Of a stretch of DNA of 41,679 bases, positions 1-10,094 are shown in pieces (position 1 is the first letter of the stretch; every line of letters starts with the position of its first letter). The stretch covers positions 1 to 41,679 of the forward strand of contig JAEUPI010000050.1 of NCBI GenBank assembly GCA_016790175.1, written 5' to 3'. Under the pieces are notes generated by a model that saw only the letters and a program-made list of their open reading frames with translations, did no database searches and had not been told where the DNA came from. Origin of the DNA: Burkholderiaceae bacterium (lineage in GTDB: Bacteria; Pseudomonadota; Gammaproteobacteria; Burkholderiales; Burkholderiaceae_C). Both the position numbers and the translations under genes were made by a program.

Positions 1-755
1 TGCTTGTCGTAGCTGGGCGGGTTGTCGCCTTCCTTGTACGACGCAACCGGCCAGAACCGCGACGAATCGGGCGTAAGGATCTCGTCCATCAGAGTCAATG
101 TGCCGTCGGTGTCGAGACCAAACTCGAACTTCGTGTCGGCAATGATGATGCCACGAGCCTGAGCGTGTTCGGCGGCCTCGCGATACAGGCGGATCGCGAT
201 GTCGCGCACTCGCGCAGCCATGTCACTACCGATGAGTCTTGCTGCCTGCGTGAAGCTGATGTTCTCGTCATGCTCTCCGGCGGCCGCCTTGGTGGCCGGT
301 GTGAAGACGGGCTCGGGGAGCTTGGAGGCGTTTCGCAGACCCTTCGGCAGGGCGAGACCGCAGATCGATCCTGACTGCTGGTACTCCTTCCAGCCCGATC
401 CGGCGAGGTAGCCGCGCACCACGGCCTCGATGGGCAATGGTTGCAGACGCTTGACGAGCATCGAGCGACCGCGCACCTGATTCACTTCGTCATGCGCCAC
501 AACCGATTCCGGCGACATACCCGTCAAGTGGTTGGGTACCACGTGCGCCAACCTGCCGAACCAGAACAGCGCCATGCGTGTGAGCGTCTCGCCCTTTCCA
601 GGGATCGGCTCGCCCATCACGACGTCGAAGGCCGAGATGCGGTCGCTGGCGACCATGAGGATGCGATCGCTTCCCACGGCATAGTTGTCGCGCACCTTGC
701 CTCGGGCGATCAGCGGCAGAGATTTCAGGTGGGATTCGTAGAGGGCGTCGGCCAT
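1..755 (-). CDS. purC: phosphoribosylaminoimidazole-succinocarboxamide synthase (SAICAR synthetase), 3' end cut by window edge
   Basis: PurC joins aspartate to CAIR in an ATP-dependent step of de novo purine synthesis in the cytosol. The minus-strand reading frame begins [20 protein letters not shown] and continues with [15 protein letters not shown] and the stretch [12 protein letters not shown], all typical of the family. About 251 codons are present and the C-terminus lies beyond base 1. The ATG at 753-755 fits the usual family N-terminus. It lies 124 bases downstream of fba in the same orientation, so the two may be co-transcribed. purE and purK, which act just before it, are about 20 kb away on the other strand. 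The identification is firm; only the end is missing. Confidence 0.96.
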   Translation of the reverse strand, partial: MADALYESHLKSLPLIARGKVRDNYAVGSDRILMVASDRISAFDVVMGEPIPGKGETLTRMALFWFGRLAHVVPNHLTGMSPESVVAHDEVNQVRGRSMLVKRLQPLPIEAVVRGYLAGSGWKEYQQSGSICGLALPKGLRNASKLPEPVFTPATKAAAGEHDENISFTQAARLIGSDMAARVRDIAIRLYREAAEHAQARGIIIADTKFEFGLDTDGTLTLMDEILTPDSSRFWPVASYKEGDNPPSYDK

Positions 756-821
756 GGCGCGCGGGTCGATCTGTGGCTGTGAGGAGCGGTCATTGTGCCC
801 GCGCCCGCCATAGACGACGAA

Positions 822-846
822 GCCCGCCGGCTCGACGCGGGCGGGC
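822..846 (-). terminator. possible stem-loop downstream of fba
   Basis: Between the fba stop and the purC start, gcccgcc (822-828) can pair with ggcgggc (840-846), a 7-bp GC stem with an 11-base loop. No T-tract follows on the minus strand, so it may be a weak or Rho-assisted terminator, a processing site, or chance in GC-rich DNA. Confidence 0.25.
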
Positions 847-879
847 GGGCCCTGGTGTTCGACGACCGATCGCGCCGCG

Positions 880-1944
880 TCAAACGACGGTCTGCGCGAG
901 CTCCCCTTGTGTGTACTTCTGCGACATCACGGTCAGACCCAACGGCTTGATCTTGCCGGCCTGGCCCTCGCACCCGAACTGCAGGTAGCGCTCCTTGCAG
1001 ACGCGGTACGCCGCTTCGCGTGCCGGTTTGAGCCATTCGCGAGCATCGAACTTGTCGGGGTTTTCGGCCATGAACTTGCGCACGGCGCCTGTCATCGCCA
1101 GGCGGATGTCGGTGTCGATGTTGATCTTGCGCACGCCGTGCTTGATCGCCTCCTGGATCTCCTCGATCGGCACGCCGTAGGTCTCCTTCATCTTGCCGCC
1201 GTACTGATTGATCAAGGCAAGCAGCTCCTGGGGCACCGACGACGATCCGTGCATCACCAGATGGGTGTTGGGGATGCGCTTGTGGATCGCCTTCACGCGG
1301 CTGATCGCGAGGATGTCACCGGTCGGCTTTCGGCTGAACTTGTAGGCGCCGTGACTGGTGCCGATGGCGATTGCGAGCGCGTCGAGTTGGGTCGCCTTCA
1401 CGAACTGCGCGGCCTCTTCCGGGTCGGTCAGCAGCGCGCTGTGGTCGAGCTTGCCTTCGGCACCGATGCCGTCTTCCTTGCCGGCGGTGCCGGTTTCCAG
1501 GCTGCCCAGGCATCCGAGTTCGCCTTCGACAGTGACGCCCACCTTGTGCGCCATTTGCACCACCGTCCGGGTGACGTCGACGTTGTAGTCGAAGTCCGCG
1601 GGCGTCTTGCCGTCTTCGCGCAGCGAGCCGTCCATCATCACCGAACCGAAGCCGAGGTCGATCGCACCCTGGCAGACCTTGGGCGAAGTGCCATGATCCT
1701 GGTGCATCACCAGCGGAATCTGCGGGTAGGCCTCGGTGGCGGCCTGGATCAGGTGCTTGATGAAGGACTCGCCGGCGTACTTGCGTGCGCCGGCGCTGGC
1801 CTGCAGGATCACCGGGGCGCCGACCTCGGCGGCCGCGGTCATCACGGCCTGCACCTGCTCGAGGTTGTTCACGTTGAAGGCCGGAATGCCGTAACCGTTC
1901 GCGGCGGCGTGGTCCAGCAGTTGTCGCATGGAGACGAGTGCCAT
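880..1944 (-). CDS. fba: class II fructose-1,6-bisphosphate aldolase
   Basis: Cleaves fructose-1,6-bisphosphate to dihydroxyacetone phosphate and glyceraldehyde-3-phosphate (or the reverse), using a divalent metal. The 354-residue protein starts [10 protein letters not shown]. Class II signatures are visible: HQDHG at about 81-85 (catalytic Asp83, metal ligand His84), VEGELG near 139-144, TSHG with His198 and MHGSSS with His232. The ATG at 1942-1944 is preceded by AGGA at suitable spacing. The open frame extends much further upstream (to 2511), but that part is the antisense of the pyk 3' end and does not resemble an aldolase. It sits between pyk and purC, all on the minus strand, as part of a glycolytic gene group with pgk. 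Confidence 0.97.
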   Translation of the reverse strand: MALVSMRQLLDHAAANGYGIPAFNVNNLEQVQAVMTAAAEVGAPVILQASAGARKYAGESFIKHLIQAATEAYPQIPLVMHQDHGTSPKVCQGAIDLGFGSVMMDGSLREDGKTPADFDYNVDVTRTVVQMAHKVGVTVEGELGCLGSLETGTAGKEDGIGAEGKLDHSALLTDPEEAAQFVKATQLDALAIAIGTSHGAYKFSRKPTGDILAISRVKAIHKRIPNTHLVMHGSSSVPQELLALINQYGGKMKETYGVPIEEIQEAIKHGVRKINIDTDIRLAMTGAVRKFMAENPDKFDAREWLKPAREAAYRVCKERYLQFGCEGQAGKIKPLGLTVMSQKYTQGELAQTVV

Positions 1945-2020
1945 GATGGTGAATCCTGTCGGGTGTCGATGAAAGCCGGCCACCGAGCCGATGGCCGTGA
2001 CCGGGCCGTGACTCACAGGG

Positions 2021-2026
2021 ATTCTA
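2021..2026 (-). promoter_or_regulatory. possible -10 element upstream of fba
   Basis: On the minus strand TAGAAT lies about 76 bases upstream of the fba start codon, after the pyk terminator hairpin. No convincing -35 hexamer is visible at 16-18 bases. The same CGTAGAAT string occurs upstream of yajC. The call rests on the hexamer and its placement only. Confidence 0.25.
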
Positions 2027-2165
2027 CGGAGGCAGCCTCGATTCGGCACGCCTTGGTCGTGGGGGACTGTGCAGGCGTTGCGGCCTCGATTGCGGCAAGG
2101 CAATGCCGGCGTGAAGGTGGCGCTCAGCCCTCGCGCGCGAGACGCGCTTGGTCCTTCGTCAGCAA

Positions 2166-2192
2166 CAGGGTCGCCCGCAGTGGGCGACCCTG
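2166..2192 (-). terminator. stem-loop terminator after pyk
   Basis: cagggtcgccc (2166-2176) pairs perfectly with gggcgaccctg (2182-2192), giving an 11-bp stem and a 5-base loop 10 bases after the pyk stop codon. On the minus strand the hairpin is followed by TGTTGCT, a weak T-rich run. This is the best intrinsic-terminator candidate in the glycolytic cluster and probably separates pyk from fba transcription. Confidence 0.75.
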
Positions 2193-2201
2193 TGCGCGGA
2201 C

Positions 2202-3632
2202 TCAGCCGACGCGGCAGACCTTGAGCATGTTGGTGCCGCCAGGGTAGCCCATCGGTTCGCCACAGGTGATCGCGTAGGTGTCGCCGGGCTTGAGCACGTC
2301 GCGGCGCACCAGCACGCGTTCGGCTTCGGCGAGAGCCTGATCGCGGTCGGTGAACGACGGCATCAGGATCGGAAACACATTGCGGTAGAGGGCCATGCGC
2401 CGTTCGGACCCGGCCTTCGATGTCAGCCCGAAGATCGGCACGTGGATCAGGTGCCGGCTCATCCACAGCGCCGTGGAGCCGCTCTCGGTGAGCGCGATGA
2501 TGGCCTTGCAACCGAGATGGTGAGCGGTGAAGAGCGCACCCATCGCGATACTCTGATCGATGCGCCCGAAATGTCTGTGAGTGAAGTCGGCGTCGAGCTC
2601 CACGTCCTCGGCACGCTCGGCTTCGAGCGCGATCAATGCCATGTGCTCGACGGTTTCCACCGGGTAGGAGCCGGCTGCCGTCTCGGCACTGAGCATCACG
2701 GCGTCAGTGCCGTCGAGCACCGCATTGGCCACGTCGCTCACCTCGGCGCGCGTGGGCACCGGGTTCGTGATCATGCTCTCCATCATCTGCGTGGCGGTGA
2801 TCGCCAGCTTGTCCATCTCGCGGGCCATGCGGATCATGCGCTTCTGCAGCGCCGGTACCGCGGCATTGCCAACCTCGATCGCGAGGTCGCCGCGCGCGAC
2901 CATGATGCCGTCGCTGGCACGCAAAATGGCCTCCAGCTGCGGGATCGCCTCGCTGCGTTCGATTTTCGCGATCATGGCCGGCTTGTGGCGTAACGATTCT
3001 CCGGCCACGTTGGCGAGTTGGCGCGCCATCTCCATGTCGGTCGCGCTCTTCGGGAAGCTCACCGCCACGAAGTCGGCCTGAAAGGCCATGGCGGTCTTGA
3101 TGTCTTCCATATCCTTTGCGGTGAGCGCCGGCGCCGTGAGACCGCCGCCCTGCTTGTTGATGCCCTTGTTGTTAGACAGCACACCGCCGATCTTCACGAT
3201 CGTGTGCACCTGCTCGCCGCGCACGGCGTCGACGGTCAGCACGATCAGGCCGTCGTTGAGCAGCAGGGTGTCACCAGGCTTCACGTCGCGCGGCAACTCC
3301 TTGTAGTCCAGGCCCACGGCGCGGATGTCGCCAGGCTCCGCGCGCCCCGCGTCGAGCACGAAGGCGTCTCCGTTCTTCAGTGTCACCTTGCCTTCGGCGA
3401 ACTTGCCGACGCGGATCTTGGGGCCTTGCAGATCGGCCATCAGGGCGACCGGCTTGCCCACGCGTTCGGCGGTGTCGCGCACCAGCTGCGCCCGGGCGAT
3501 GTGATCGGCCGCACTGCCATGGCTGAAGTTCAGGCGTACCACGTCGACGCCGGCGCGCAGCAGCCGCTCCAGCACGGCGGGTTCGCTCGATGCCGGGCCC
3601 AGCGTGGCGACGATCTTCGTGGCGCGGGGCAT
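2202..3632 (-). CDS. pyk: pyruvate kinase
   Basis: Transfers phosphate from phosphoenolpyruvate to ADP, the last step of glycolysis. The 476-residue protein starts [15 protein letters not shown]. It shows RLNFSHGS (33-40), the ADLQGPKIR segment (67-74), the signature [10 protein letters not shown] (221-230, with Lys223 and Glu225) and the metal-site loop [12 protein letters not shown] (244-255), followed by a C-terminal regulatory domain. The start at 3630-3632 is chosen because GGAGAAG lies just upstream; an in-frame ATG at 3701 would add 23 residues unlike the family. Downstream in the same orientation is fba, upstream is maeB with an 80-base gap. Confidence 0.97.
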   Translation of the reverse strand: MPRATKIVATLGPASSEPAVLERLLRAGVDVVRLNFSHGSAADHIARAQLVRDTAERVGKPVALMADLQGPKIRVGKFAEGKVTLKNGDAFVLDAGRAEPGDIRAVGLDYKELPRDVKPGDTLLLNDGLIVLTVDAVRGEQVHTIVKIGGVLSNNKGINKQGGGLTAPALTAKDMEDIKTAMAFQADFVAVSFPKSATDMEMARQLANVAGESLRHKPAMIAKIERSEAIPQLEAILRASDGIMVARGDLAIEVGNAAVPALQKRMIRMAREMDKLAITATQMMESMITNPVPTRAEVSDVANAVLDGTDAVMLSAETAAGSYPVETVEHMALIALEAERAEDVELDADFTHRHFGRIDQSIAMGALFTAHHLGCKAIIALTESGSTALWMSRHLIHVPIFGLTSKAGSERRMALYRNVFPILMPSFTDRDQALAEAERVLVRRDVLKPGDTYAITCGEPMGYPGGTNMLKVCRVG

Positions 3633-3712
3633 GGGTTGTTCTTCTCCAGGCAGGATCGGCAAGGCACGCATTATCGTGGCCGCGCGCCCACGGCCGGTCA
3701 TCGCCGTGAAAG

Positions 3713-6019
3713 TCAGCGCGAAGGCTCGCGCAATGCCGCGGCGTCGGCCACGGCCAGCGCCGTCATATTCACCACGCGACGCATCGTGGCCGACGGCGTC
3801 AGCACGTGTACCGGCGCTGCCGCACCCAGCAGGATCGGCCCGACCGTCACGTTGTGACCCCCGGTGACCTTGAGCACGTTGAACAGGATGTTCGCCGCAT
3901 CGAGATTCGGCAGCAGCAGCAGATTGGCCGAGCCGGTCAGCGTGCCGCCAGCGAGGTAGCCCTTGCGAACGTCCTCGGACAGGGCGGCGTCACCATGCAA
4001 CTCGCCGTCGCACTCCACATCGCTCACCTGCCTGACGAACAGATCGCGCGCGGCGCGCATGCGGCGCGCCGATGCCCGCTGCGACGAGCCGAAGATCGAG
4101 TGCGACAGAAAGGCCACCTTCGGCGGCAAGCCGAAACGCCTGACCTCTGCCGCCGCCATGCGGGCGATGTCGGCCAGGTCCTCGGCGCTCGGCTCCTCGT
4201 TGACGAAGGTGTCGGCGATGAACAAGGTGTGCTTGTCGAGCATCAGCGCGTTCATCGCTGCCATCGTGCGCGCGTCGGGCCGCGTGCCGATCACGGCCTT
4301 CACGTGGCCCAGGTGCGCATCGTACTGGCCGACCAGGCCGCACAGCATGCCGTCGGCCTCGCCCCGGCGCAGCATCAGCGAGCTGATCAGCGTGTTCGAG
4401 CGCCGCACCGCGGCCTTGGCCGCCTCGGGCGAAACGCCGTCGCGCCCCATCAGCTTGTGGTACAGCTCCCAGTAGCTGCGAAAGCGCGAATCGTTCTCCG
4501 GATCGACCAGCTCGAAGTCGCTGCCCGGCTTCAGGCGGAGGCCAGCGCGCTCGATGCGCATCTGGATCACCGCCGGACGGCCGACCAGGATCGGTCTGGC
4601 CATGTGCTCGTCGAGCACCACCTGCACGGCGCGAAGCACGCGCTCGTCTTCGCCTTCGGCATACACCACACGCGCAGGCTGTGCCTTGGCCACTGCGAAG
4701 ACGGGCCGCATGAACATGCCGGTCTGGTAGACGAAGCGCGACAGCTGCTGCGCATAGGCGTCGTAGTCGGCGATCGGCCGCGTGGCCACGCCCGACTCCG
4801 CGGCGGCCTTCGCCACCGCCGGGGCGATGCGCAGGATCAGTCGCGCGTCGAACGGCTTGGGAATGATGTAGTCGGGGCCGAAGCGCAGTTCTTCGCCAGC
4901 GTAGGCCGTGGCCACTTCGTCACTTGTCTCGGCCTTGGCCAATGCGGCGATCTCGCGCACGCAAGCGAGCTTCATCGCCTCGGTGATCTTCGTGGCGCCG
5001 CAGTCGAGTGCGCCTCGGAAGATGTAGGGGAAGCACAGCACGTTGTTCACCTGGTTCGGATAGTCCGATCGCCCGGTGGCCACGATGCAGTCCGGCCGCG
5101 CCTGCTTGGCAAGTTCGGGCCGGATCTCGGGTTCCGGATTGGCCAACGCCAGGATGATGGGCTTCGGCGCCATCGTGGCCACCATCTCCGGGGTCAGCAC
5201 GCCCGAGGTCGAACAACCGAGGAAGACGTCGGCCCCGCGCACCACGTCGGCCAAGGTGCGGGCGTTCGTCTTCTGGCAGTAGCGCTGCTTCGATTCGTCG
5301 AGTTTGTCGCCACGGCCCTCGCGGACCACACCCTTGGAGTCCACGGCGAACACATGTTCGATCTTCACGCCGAGCCCGACGAACAGATCGAGACACGCGA
5401 TGGCCGCCGCGCCCGCGCCGGAGGCCACCACCTTCACGTCGCCGAGTCTCTTGCCCACCAGCTCCAGACCGTTGATCAGTGCGGCGGCGGAGATGATCGC
5501 GGTGCCGTGTTGATCGTCGTGAAAGACCGGGATGTTCAGTCGCTCGCGCAGCTGGCGTTCGATGGCGAAGCATTCCGGCGCCTTGATGTCCTCGAGATTG
5601 ACGCCGCCGAGCGTGGGCTCCAGCGCTGCGACAATCTCGACCAGCTTGTCCGGGTCCTTCTGCGCGAGCTCGATGTCGAACACATCGATGCCGGCGAACT
5701 TCTTGAACAGGCAGCCCTTGCCCTCCATCACCGGCTTGCCGGCCAGGGGGCCGATGTCGCCGAGCCCGAGCACCGCAGTGCCGTTGGTCACCACGCCCAC
5801 CAGATTGGCGCGCGAGGTGTACTCGGCGGCCTTGGTCGGATCGGCTTCGATGGCCAGGCACGCATAGGCCACGCCGGGCGAGTAGGCCAGCGACAGGTCG
5901 CGCTGATTCGACAGCGGCTTGGTCGGCGTGATCGAGATCTTGCCGCGCGTGGGTGCGCGGTGGTACTCGAGCGCCGCGTCGCGCAGGGCCATTTCTGCCG
6001 GGCTCAAGTCGAGCTTCAT
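3713..6019 (-). CDS. maeB: NADP-dependent malic enzyme with phosphotransacetylase-like C-terminal domain
   Basis: Oxidatively decarboxylates malate to pyruvate with NADP. The 768 residues match the usual length of the two-domain MaeB type. The N-terminal half carries [16 protein letters not shown] (Tyr46 region), [16 protein letters not shown], and [12 protein letters not shown], then a Rossmann segment with GAGAAAIA. From about residue 430 the protein resembles phosphotransacetylase ([11 protein letters not shown], later LSHSIFGSS and [11 protein letters not shown]); in this family that domain is thought to be regulatory rather than catalytic. The ATG at 6017-6019 follows a strong AAGGAGA. 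Its neighbour pyk also produces pyruvate, so the pair sits at the same metabolic node. Confidence 0.95.
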   Translation of the reverse strand: MKLDLSPAEMALRDAALEYHRAPTRGKISITPTKPLSNQRDLSLAYSPGVAYACLAIEADPTKAAEYTSRANLVGVVTNGTAVLGLGDIGPLAGKPVMEGKGCLFKKFAGIDVFDIELAQKDPDKLVEIVAALEPTLGGVNLEDIKAPECFAIERQLRERLNIPVFHDDQHGTAIISAAALINGLELVGKRLGDVKVVASGAGAAAIACLDLFVGLGVKIEHVFAVDSKGVVREGRGDKLDESKQRYCQKTNARTLADVVRGADVFLGCSTSGVLTPEMVATMAPKPIILALANPEPEIRPELAKQARPDCIVATGRSDYPNQVNNVLCFPYIFRGALDCGATKITEAMKLACVREIAALAKAETSDEVATAYAGEELRFGPDYIIPKPFDARLILRIAPAVAKAAAESGVATRPIADYDAYAQQLSRFVYQTGMFMRPVFAVAKAQPARVVYAEGEDERVLRAVQVVLDEHMARPILVGRPAVIQMRIERAGLRLKPGSDFELVDPENDSRFRSYWELYHKLMGRDGVSPEAAKAAVRRSNTLISSLMLRRGEADGMLCGLVGQYDAHLGHVKAVIGTRPDARTMAAMNALMLDKHTLFIADTFVNEEPSAEDLADIARMAAAEVRRFGLPPKVAFLSHSIFGSSQRASARRMRAARDLFVRQVSDVECDGELHGDAALSEDVRKGYLAGGTLTGSANLLLLPNLDAANILFNVLKVTGGHNVTVGPILLGAAAPVHVLTPSATMRRVVNMTALAVADAAALREPSR

Positions 6020-6046
6020 GCCTGTCTCCTTGTCGTTGGCGTGCGG

Positions 6047-6085
6047 GCATCCCAGGGTACGCCGGTTTCGGCGGCGCCGGGATGC
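6047..6085 (-). terminator. compound stem-loop between pgk and maeB
   Basis: gcatccc (6047-6053) pairs with gggatgc (6079-6085), and inside it cgccg pairs with cggcg around a gttt loop. The structure lies 61 bases past the pgk stop and 27 bases before the maeB start. There is no T-tract. It may end pgk transcription, or form part of the maeB leader near its ribosome binding site. Confidence 0.4.
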
Positions 6086-6146
6086 GGGCAAACCAAAGCA
6101 GTTTCGACGTGGACGCAGCAATAGGCCCGGGAGAAGAGGGCGCCGA

Positions 6147-7340
6147 TCAGGCCGTTGCGCGCCGGCTCAGAATCTCGAATGCGGGCAGCGTCTTGCCTTC
6201 CAGTATCTCGAGGAAGGCACCGCCCCCGGTGGAGATGTAGCCCACCTGCTCTTCGATGCCGTACTTGGCAATTGCGGCCAACGTGTCGCCGCCGCCGGCA
6301 ATGCTGAACGCGCTGCTCGCCGCAATGGCGCGCGCAATCGTCTCGGTGCCTTTGGCGAAGGCGTCGAACTCGAAGACACCCACGGGACCGTTCCACACGA
6401 TCGTGCCTGCCGCCTTGAGCTTGTCGGCCAACACTTGCGCGGTCCTGGGACCGATGTCGAGGATCATGTCGTCGGCCGCCACGTCGGCGGCTGACTTCAC
6501 GGTGGCCGGCGCGTCGGCCTTGAACTCCTTGGCCACAACCACGTCGACCGGAATGGGAACCTCGGCGCCGCGCGCCTTCATCGCGGCCATCACGGCCTGG
6601 GCCTCGGCCAGCAGATCGGGTTCGGCGAGCGACTTGCCGATGGCCAGGCCGGCGGCCAACATGAAGGTATTGGCGATACCGCCGCCGACGATCAAACCGT
6701 CGACGTTCTTCGCCAGGCTCTGCAGGATGGTGAGCTTGGTACTCACCTTGCTGCCGGCCACGATGGCCAGGAGCGGACGCCTCGGGTTGCTGAGTGCCTT
6801 GCCGATCGCGTCGATCTCCGCCGCCAGCAGCGGACCGGCGCAGGCGGTCTTGGCGAACTGCGCGATGCCGTAGGTGCTGGCCTCGGCGCGGTGCGCGGTG
6901 CCGAACGCGTCGTGCACGAAGACGTCGCACAGCGCGGCCATCTTCTTCGACAGTTCCTCGTTGTTCTTCTTCTCGCCCTTGTTGAGGCGGCAGTTCTCGA
7001 GCAGCACCACGTCGCCGGGCTTGACGTCGACGCCATCGACCCAGTTCGATTTCAGCGGCACCGGCCGGCCGAGCAGTTGCGCGAGTCGCTCGGCCACCGG
7101 GGCCAGCGAGTCCTCGGGCTTGAACTCGCCCTCGGTCGGGCGGCCGAGGTGCGAGGTGACCATCACCGCCGCACCGGCGTCGAGCGCCATGCGGATGCAA
7201 GGCAGCGAGGCACGAATGCGGGTGTCCTCGGTGATGCGCCCGGCCTCGTCCTGCGGCACGTTGAGATCGGCGCGAATGAACACACGCTGGCCGCGAACGC
7301 GGCCCTGATCGATGAGGTCTTGCAGGCGAAGGATCTTCAT
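6147..7340 (-). CDS. pgk: phosphoglycerate kinase
   Basis: Interconverts 1,3-bisphosphoglycerate and 3-phosphoglycerate with ADP/ATP in glycolysis. The 397-residue protein, normal for bacterial Pgk, begins [15 protein letters not shown] and has the signature [10 protein letters not shown] (21-30), [10 protein letters not shown] with the substrate-binding arginine, GGGIANTF, the nucleotide-binding stretch [10 protein letters not shown] and the C-terminal GGGDTLAAI loop. Start at 7338-7340. Downstream on the same strand are maeB, pyk and fba; upstream, 55 bases away, is the AzlCD pair, which has no obvious functional link. Confidence 0.97.
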   Translation of the reverse strand: MKILRLQDLIDQGRVRGQRVFIRADLNVPQDEAGRITEDTRIRASLPCIRMALDAGAAVMVTSHLGRPTEGEFKPEDSLAPVAERLAQLLGRPVPLKSNWVDGVDVKPGDVVLLENCRLNKGEKKNNEELSKKMAALCDVFVHDAFGTAHRAEASTYGIAQFAKTACAGPLLAAEIDAIGKALSNPRRPLLAIVAGSKVSTKLTILQSLAKNVDGLIVGGGIANTFMLAAGLAIGKSLAEPDLLAEAQAVMAAMKARGAEVPIPVDVVVAKEFKADAPATVKSAADVAADDMILDIGPRTAQVLADKLKAAGTIVWNGPVGVFEFDAFAKGTETIARAIAASSAFSIAGGGDTLAAIAKYGIEEQVGYISTGGGAFLEILEGKTLPAFEILSRRATA

Positions 7341-7395
7341 GGTGTGTGGCGTTTCAGGTGAGTGAGGGAATCCGGTGCGCGTGGGGCGTGCGCTG

Positions 7396-7725
7396 CTACC
7401 AGCCGAGCCCGAGCCGCATTGCCAGCATCGTGCCGGTGCCGACGAGGATGGTGCCGAACATGTCGCGACGCCAGAAGAACCAGGCCGTGGCCGCTGCGGC
7501 GCCGTACAGGCGTGCGTCCTTCCAGGTCTGGATCAGCGTACCTTGCGTCATCACGATCTCTGGCGCGACCACGGCCACCATCGCGGCCAGCGGCGCATAG
7601 CGCAGGCTCTCGATCAACCACGCCGGCACCGGCACCTCGGCGCGGCGGAAGAAGAAGAACCCGCGCGTGATCCAGGTGATCGCCGTCATGCCGACGATGG
7701 CGATGGCGATCTCCCAGGCGCTCAT
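7396..7725 (-). CDS. azlD: AzlD family branched-chain amino acid exporter, small subunit
   Basis: A 109-residue, very hydrophobic protein with about four membrane segments (around residues 4-20, 40-58, 70-86 and 88-105). It has the family features [12 protein letters not shown] near the N-terminus and [24 protein letters not shown]. AzlD works with AzlC as a two-component exporter; members such as BrnFE export branched-chain amino acids and methionine. Its start codon overlaps the azlC stop as ATGA (7722-7725), which suggests translational coupling. The substrate here is not known. Confidence 0.87.
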   Translation of the reverse strand: MSAWEIAIAIVGMTAITWITRGFFFFRRAEVPVPAWLIESLRYAPLAAMVAVVAPEIVMTQGTLIQTWKDARLYGAAAATAWFFWRRDMFGTILVGTGTMLAMRLGLGW

Positions 7726-8465
7726 GCGATCTCCTCGGCGCGGGCCGGCGGACGTGGACGTGCGTGGTCGATCACGATGCCGAGCGCCACCGCCGCGGCA
7801 ATCGCCACCAGGATGTTGAGCCGCAACGGCAACGCATATGCCGCCACCGCGGCGCAGGCGGCGACGACGGCCGCAATCCAGGTCGCGCGATCAGTGACCA
7901 GGGTGTATGTGATCGCGAGCAGGGCCATCGTGCCCGCGAAACCGAGACCCCAATGCATCGGCAGCTGGTGCGCGAGCGCGATCCCGAGCAGCGACGATGT
8001 CTGCCAGGCTCCCCAATTCACCGCCATGCCGCCCCAGAAGTAGGGCCACTGCTCGGGCGCGGGCCTGGGATCGGGGAATCGCCGCAAGAACGTCACGTAG
8101 TTCAGGTCGGCGCAAAAGTATGCGAGCGGCACACGCTGCCGTGCGGGCAGGTGGACCCAATACGGACGCCACTGCACGCTGAAGACCACGAATCGCAGGT
8201 TCACGCACAACGCCGTGGCCCAAACCACCCACATCGGCGCACCGCTGACGATCAGCGGCAACGCGGCGAGTTGCGACGTGCCCGAGAACACCAGCAGCGA
8301 CATCAGCACCGACCAGCCGACGCCGAGGCCGCTCTTGGCCATGGCGACACCGGCCACCAGCCCCCAGGCCGCCACACCGAGCGCGATACCGGCCATTTCG
8401 CGCGCGCCGCGGCCGAACTCCGGGTGGCGCCAGATCGGAATGGGGGTAGAGCACGGCGACGCCAT
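7722..8465 (-). CDS. azlC: AzlC family branched-chain amino acid exporter, large subunit
   Basis: A 247-residue inner-membrane protein. After a short cytoplasmic start (MASPCSTPIPIWRHPEFGRG) comes GIALGVAAWGLVAGVAMAKSG and then FSGTSQLAALPLI, a family hallmark, followed by LCVNLRFVVFSVQW and further hydrophobic helices to the C-terminus. It overlaps azlD by four bases. The family forms an amino acid exporter with AzlD, with branched-chain amino acids as the known substrates. No adjacent Lrp-type regulator is present, unlike in several described azl/brn loci. Confidence 0.9.
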   Translation of the reverse strand: MASPCSTPIPIWRHPEFGRGAREMAGIALGVAAWGLVAGVAMAKSGLGVGWSVLMSLLVFSGTSQLAALPLIVSGAPMWVVWATALCVNLRFVVFSVQWRPYWVHLPARQRVPLAYFCADLNYVTFLRRFPDPRPAPEQWPYFWGGMAVNWGAWQTSSLLGIALAHQLPMHWGLGFAGTMALLAITYTLVTDRATWIAAVVAACAAVAAYALPLRLNILVAIAAAVALGIVIDHARPRPPARAEEIA

Positions 8466-8604
8466 CGGCGAATTGTCCTACGCCGTTCCGGGGCTTCGAG
8501 CCGCCACGATCAATGCGCATGCGTGGTTCCCGACCCGATGGGGACATCTGGCAACCGGGCGAGTGGGTACCCCGCTTACACCGCCGGGTCGGCGACCGGG
8601 CGCC

Positions 8605-9105
8605 TCAGGATTCGTTGTGGACGGCCGCGTCGGCTGCGCCGTGAGCGTCCTTCGGCTTCGTTTTGTCGGACGGCTTGTCGACTGCCTTGTCGCTCGTCTT
8701 GTCACCGCCCTTGGCGCCTTCGCCTTTGCCGCCGGCCTTCGTTGGACCCTTCTCACCGGACTTGTCGACCGCCTTGTCGCCGGACTTGGTGGCCCGTTTG
8801 CCGTCACCGCTGCCGTCGCCGGCGTGCGCCACGGTGGACTCTGCGGAAAGCTGCGGAGCCACCGGATCGATCTTGTTCTCCCGCATGTAGTCGTTCATTT
8901 CGCGCCAGCCGGCATAGACCGCGGATTTGTCGGCCTTCCGATTCAGCGTGTAGCAATCCTCGATGGCGCGGCCTGCGTGACGGCAGGCACCGCCGATGGC
9001 CTTGCCGTCGGCTTCGCGCCTCGCGGCAATGGCTTCGGCGTCGTCGCCTCCAAGCAGGTTGCAGCCGGCGAGGGCTAGCGTGACGAGCAGCAGGACAGGG
9101 CGCAT
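8605..9105 (-). CDS. putative lipoprotein with Lys/Gly/Asp-rich repetitive tail
   Basis: A 166-residue protein of unknown function. It begins MRPVLLLVTLALAGC, a short signal with lipobox LAGC, so Cys15 is probably lipidated. Residues about 20-95 form a compact region with two further cysteines (ACRHAGRAIEDCYTLNRK). From about residue 100 to the end the sequence is low complexity, made of repeated GDK, SDK, VDK and KGG units, strongly hydrophilic and lysine-rich. Such a tail could be disordered and could contact peptidoglycan, lipopolysaccharide or nucleic acid, but that is a guess. It lies 139 bases upstream of azlC and 74 bases downstream of htpX on the same strand. Confidence 0.72.
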   Translation of the reverse strand: MRPVLLLVTLALAGCNLLGGDDAEAIAARREADGKAIGGACRHAGRAIEDCYTLNRKADKSAVYAGWREMNDYMRENKIDPVAPQLSAESTVAHAGDGSGDGKRATKSGDKAVDKSGEKGPTKAGGKGEGAKGGDKTSDKAVDKPSDKTKPKDAHGAADAAVHNES

Positions 9106-9179
9106 GCGACGGACCCGATGGTGCGTGACGCACGCATCTTCGGCCGTCGCACGGCCACCCGAATGCAGGAAATGGGGGG

Positions 9180-10028
9180 TTATCGCCCCGCAGCCATCGC
9201 GAGCAGGCGCTCCACGCGCTCTTCCGTCGACGGGTGCGTGGAGAACAAGCCACGCAACCCGCCCCCGGAAAGCGGGTTCATGATCATCATCTGCGCCGTC
9301 TCGGGGTGACGTTCGGCCGCGTGCAACGGGATGCCTTGGGCGTAGCGGTGAATCTTCTGCAGCGCCGAGGCCAATGCCTGCGGGTCGCCCGAAATCTCGG
9401 CGCCGCCGCGGTCGGCCTCGAACTCGCGCGCACGGCTGATGGCCATCTGGATCAGGCTGGCAGCCAGTGGCGCCAGAATGGCCACCAACAGCCCGGCCAT
9501 CGGATTCGCCGGGCGCCCGTCGTCGCTGCGGCCACCGAACATCATGCCGAAGTTGGCCAGCATGCCGATGGCGCCGGCCATCGTGGCGCTGATGGTCGAG
9601 ATCAGGATGTCGCGGTGCTTCACGTGCGCCAGCTCGTGCGCCATCACGCCGCGCAGCTCACGCTCGCTGAGTGCGCGAATGATGCCCGTGGTGGCCGCGA
9701 CGGCGGCATTGGCGGGATTTCTTCCGGTGGCGAACGCGTTGGGCGCGTCCTCGTCGATCAGATAGACGCGCGGCATCGGCAGATCGGCCCGAGTGGCGAG
9801 TTCGCGCACCATGCCGACGAACTGCGGGGCGGAGCTTTCATCGACCTCGCGCGCGTTGTACATGCGCAGCACGATCTTGTCGCTGAACCAGTAGCTGACG
9901 AAGTTCATCGCCAGTGCAACTGCCAGCGCCAGCATCATGCCGGCCTGACCGCCGAGCATGCGGCCGATCAGCATGAACAGCGCCGTGATGGCGGCCATCA
10001 GGATGGCGGTCTTCATCAGGTTGAACAT
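9180..10028 (-). CDS. htpX: membrane zinc metalloprotease HtpX
   Basis: HtpX is an inner-membrane M48 metallopeptidase that helps remove misfolded membrane proteins. The 282 residues include two N-terminal membrane helices (about 5-22 and 29-47), the zinc motif HELAH at 131-135, two more hydrophobic segments (about 148-165 and 177-197) and the third ligand motif REFEAD with Glu204. The C-terminus carries [15 protein letters not shown], conserved in the family. The next gene upstream on this strand is fmt, after 66 bases. In E. coli htpX is induced by Cpx stress; no such site was recognised here. Confidence 0.96.
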   Translation of the reverse strand: MFNLMKTAILMAAITALFMLIGRMLGGQAGMMLALAVALAMNFVSYWFSDKIVLRMYNAREVDESSAPQFVGMVRELATRADLPMPRVYLIDEDAPNAFATGRNPANAAVAATTGIIRALSERELRGVMAHELAHVKHRDILISTISATMAGAIGMLANFGMMFGGRSDDGRPANPMAGLLVAILAPLAASLIQMAISRAREFEADRGGAEISGDPQALASALQKIHRYAQGIPLHAAERHPETAQMMIMNPLSGGGLRGLFSTHPSTEERVERLLAMAAGR

Positions 10029-10094
10029 GGCGGGGGTCCTGCGCGTGGCGCGTGGTGGCGACGAGGGCTGTAGATGCGGCCGGCGGCCGACAGT

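Noticed and set aside
880-2511. Apparent N-terminal extension of fba by 189 residues
   Set aside because: The extra part lies opposite or out of frame within the pyk 3' end and its terminator hairpin; the aldolase family begins at [10 protein letters not shown], which has its own ribosome binding site.
5301-5340. Short inverted repeats within coding regions of maeB and others
   Set aside because: Short GC-rich palindromes are expected by chance at this base composition and coding constraint; none had a position suggesting function.
3806-6124. Open frame of 772 codons on the plus strand opposite maeB
   Set aside because: It is His/Arg/Gly-rich, matches no family and is the antisense of a well-supported gene in GC-rich DNA, where stop codons are rare. 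The same holds for plus-strand frames at 907-2247, 15067-17127 and 18247-20142.
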